From CAIZQW01 sp942493055 (GTDB lineage: Bacteria > Verrucomicrobiota > Kiritimatiellia > RFP12 > UBA1067): a DNA stretch of 64,000 bases. A program made the position numbers and the translations under genes. Below are positions 62,296-64,000 of the stretch, piece by piece. Location of the stretch: positions 2,170,001 through 2,234,000 of the forward strand of contig OW818680.1 of assembly GCA_942493055.1 (NCBI GenBank). The letters run 5' to 3'. The notes beneath the pieces were generated by a model. The model was not told the origin of the DNA, made no database searches, and saw only the letters and a list, made by a program, of their open reading frames with translations. Every line of letters starts with the position of its first letter. Position 1 is the stretch's first letter.

Positions 62296-63360
62296 ATGAC
62301 CAACCTCAGCGCTATTATCCGAAAACGTTCCAAACGATTAAGTGTCGCACGGATTCCCTCAGAGGACATCCCGATGGGATGCCGTGTCCGTCTCGCGCGC
62401 AACGTGCAGGCGCATGTTTTCCCTGACCGCGCAACCTCGAGCCAGGCAACCGACGTGCTCAACACCATCATGAACGTCATCGCCGACACCCAGCAGAAGA
62501 CACTCCTCGCGGCCATCAAGGATTTTAACGAGCAGGAGCGTCTGAATCTCTTTGAGGCGCATCTCATCAGCCGTGAGCTGATGATCCGTGAAACCGGCGG
62601 TATCGCCATCTCCCTCGACAAGAGCATGGTGGTCATGGTCAACGAGGAGGACCATCTGCGCATCCAGGGTTTTGCAAAGGGGATGGACATTGAAAGCGCC
62701 TGGAAAAAGGCGGATGCCATGGACACCTTGCTGGACGAGAGGCTCACCTACGCCTGGACGCCCAGGCTCGGCTACCTCACCGCATGCCCCAGCAACCTCG
62801 GCACCGGCATGCGCGCCAGCATCATGCTCCACCTGATGGGCCTGCGGATGACAGGCGAGTTGGAGGCGGTCATTCGCGGACTTGAGCGCATGCGCCTGCT
62901 CGTGCGCGGCCTCTATGGCGAGGGCTCTGAATCATCCGGCCACATTTACCAGATTTCCAATATGGAGACCCTGGGCATGGATGAACAGACCATCCTGGCG
63001 CGCATGAAGCGCATCTGCGAAGAGGTCGTGCGTCAGGAGTGCAATGCGCGTGCGCGGATCATCAAAGATTCCCCGCGTATCGTGCAGGACTTTTTCATGC
63101 GTTCGCTCTGCTTGCTGCAGAATGTGCTGATGATGCCCTCCGGCGAAGCCATCGAATTGCTCTCGGCCTTGCGCTTTGGCGTCTCCATCGGACAGGTGAC
63201 GGGCTTGACGGTCCCAGATATTGACGACCTGATGCTCAAGGTTCAGCCAGGACATCTCATGCGCGAATGCAATGATCTGCTGCCCCCTGACAAACGCGAT
63301 GAGTTCCGCGCCTTGATGCTGAATCTCCGTCTGGCGACCGCCAAGGTCAAAGCAGTTTAA
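62296..63360 (+). CDS. mcsB: Protein arginine kinase McsB
   Basis: 354 residues. ATP:guanidino phosphotransferase domain: CRVRLARNVQAHVFPD (ATP-binding Arg), SRELMIRETGGIAISLD, MVNEEDHLRIQGFAKG, catalytic Cys region TACPSNLGTGMRASIMLH, HIYQISNMETLGMDE. It phosphorylates protein Arg, marking proteins for ClpCP degradation in Firmicutes. ATG 62296 fits the family start; the frame to 62188 is inside mcsA. No CtsR or ClpC nearby. Confidence 0.94.
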   Translation: MTNLSAIIRKRSKRLSVARIPSEDIPMGCRVRLARNVQAHVFPDRATSSQATDVLNTIMNVIADTQQKTLLAAIKDFNEQERLNLFEAHLISRELMIRETGGIAISLDKSMVVMVNEEDHLRIQGFAKGMDIESAWKKADAMDTLLDERLTYAWTPRLGYLTACPSNLGTGMRASIMLHLMGLRMTGELEAVIRGLERMRLLVRGLYGEGSESSGHIYQISNMETLGMDEQTILARMKRICEEVVRQECNARARIIKDSPRIVQDFFMRSLCLLQNVLMMPSGEAIELLSALRFGVSIGQVTGLTVPDIDDLMLKVQPGHLMRECNDLLPPDKRDEFRALMLNLRLATAKVKAV

Positions 63361-63386
63361 TTTTAAACCCCAATATAGGATACATC

Positions 63387-64000
63387 ATGATGAAAAGACT
63401 TGAAGAGCGCGTGCTTGAAACAGCGCTGATCTGTGATGGCGGCATGGGCACGCAACTGCATCAACGCGGCTTGCAACCCGGCGCGTGCCCCGAGCAATGG
63501 AACGTGACCCATCCTGAACTTGTCAAGGATGTCTACCAGGCCTATCGCCAAGCCGGCAGCAACATTGTCGAGACCAACACCTTCGGCGGCACCCGGTACA
63601 AGCTGGCGCATTACGGCCTTGTCGAAGCCGTCACTGAACTCAACCGCGCCGGTGTTGCACTCGCACGCGACGTCGCAGGCGATACGCAATATGTCATGGC
63701 CAGCATGGGCCCGACAGGCGCGTTCATGGAGCCCTACGGCGATGAAACCGAGGAATCGATGTATGAAGCGTTCAAAGAGCAGGCGCTTGCTTTTGCAGCC
63801 GGAGGCGCAGACGCAGCCATCGTCGAGACCATGACCGGACTCGAAGAGGCGTGCGTCGCCATTCGCGCGATTCGCGAAAACACAACCCTGACCTGCCTCG
63901 CCAGCTTCACGTTTGACCCCCAGCCCGATGGCGGCTATGCCTCCATGATGGGCGTCACGCCCGAGCAGTTCGCCGTTGCGGCTGTCGCAGCAGGCGCGCA
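63387..64000 (+). CDS. Homocysteine S-methyltransferase / MetH N-terminal domain, cut by window edge
   Basis: 204 codons present and still open. LICDGGMGTQLHQRGLQPGACPEQWN is the start of the cobalamin-dependent methionine synthase homocysteine-binding barrel; IVETNTFGGTRYKL, MASMGPTGAFMEP and IVETMTGLEEACVAIRAIRE follow. The Zn-binding Cys residues lie beyond the edge. Start ATG 63387 (or 63390) after AGGATAC. Whether it is full MetH or a short form cannot be seen; a B12-dependent enzyme would fit the riboswitch elsewhere in the window. Confidence 0.88.
   Translation, partial: MMKRLEERVLETALICDGGMGTQLHQRGLQPGACPEQWNVTHPELVKDVYQAYRQAGSNIVETNTFGGTRYKLAHYGLVEAVTELNRAGVALARDVAGDTQYVMASMGPTGAFMEPYGDETEESMYEAFKEQALAFAAGGADAAIVETMTGLEEACVAIRAIRENTTLTCLASFTFDPQPDGGYASMMGVTPEQFAVAAVAAGA

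Overview
The window (about 57% GC by eye) looks like a chromosome segment of an anaerobic or microaerophilic bacterium of the PVC superphylum, most probably Kiritimatiellota/Lentisphaerota-like. The grounds are a DUF1549/DUF1553 + DUF1501 + pre-peptidase-domain operon, large secreted autotransporter-associated beta-strand proteins, many TAT-exported redox proteins, rubrerythrins next to cytochrome bd, McsA/McsB, and dense palindromic or word-like intergenic repeats. Taxonomy is inferred from gene content only.

Layout. 0-7.5 kb: an RND pump (cut by the window edge) and a CSCG-motif metal-type permease, then a four-part persulfide enzyme (CoA-disulfide reductase, rhodanese, TusA, DsrE), all on the minus strand. 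Divergent from them is a tandem winged-helix regulator bracketed by two identical 30-bp palindromes, one sitting exactly over its own transcription start. 7.7-14.7 kb: exported flavin proteins; a peroxide/iron cluster (rubrerythrin, ferritin, PerR-like Fur protein, TAT-exported rubrerythrin, ferric-reductase-like membrane cytochrome) with a perfect PerR-like box upstream; a cobalamin riboswitch with its own promoter and terminator controlling an unrecognised small gene; a secreted propeller protein; Tpx. 14.9-22.3 kb: enolase, a GH2/mannosidase-like protein that seems to lack both catalytic carboxylates, PheS directly followed by cydAB. 22.3-25 kb: accessory patch with a DUF1016 nuclease fragment, a BrnT/BrnA-like toxin-antitoxin pair, small hypotheticals and repeats. 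25-36 kb: a two-gene polysaccharide operon (GH105 plus an alpha/alpha-toroid protein), an M28 lipoprotein peptidase, and the DUF1549/DUF1501/PPC operon. 36-52 kb: an active HtrA-like protease next to a degenerate HtrA-like lipoprotein, a UvrD-type helicase, folate enzymes (5-FCL, formate-THF ligase), IMP dehydrogenase, a PpiD/SurA-like chaperone, FecR and TPR envelope proteins, radical SAM and Pcm. 52-61 kb: a carbohydrate locus (GntR-LacI regulator, two beta-strand proteins, a GH5 enzyme with carbohydrate-binding modules). 61-64 kb: a Rieske-like protein with an altered ligand set, a tiny basic protein, tRNA-Cys(GCA), McsA-McsB, and the start of a methionine-synthase-type homocysteine methyltransferase.

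Themes: defence of an oxygen-sensitive cell against peroxide and oxygen (rubrerythrins, ferritin, PerR, Tpx, cytochrome bd), sulfur/metal homeostasis at the left end, and extracellular polysaccharide use. The intergenic DNA carries at least six families of short dispersed or palindromic repeats, several present in two or three copies inside this window; some have ended or scarred genes. No rRNA, CRISPR array, prophage or transposase gene was seen.
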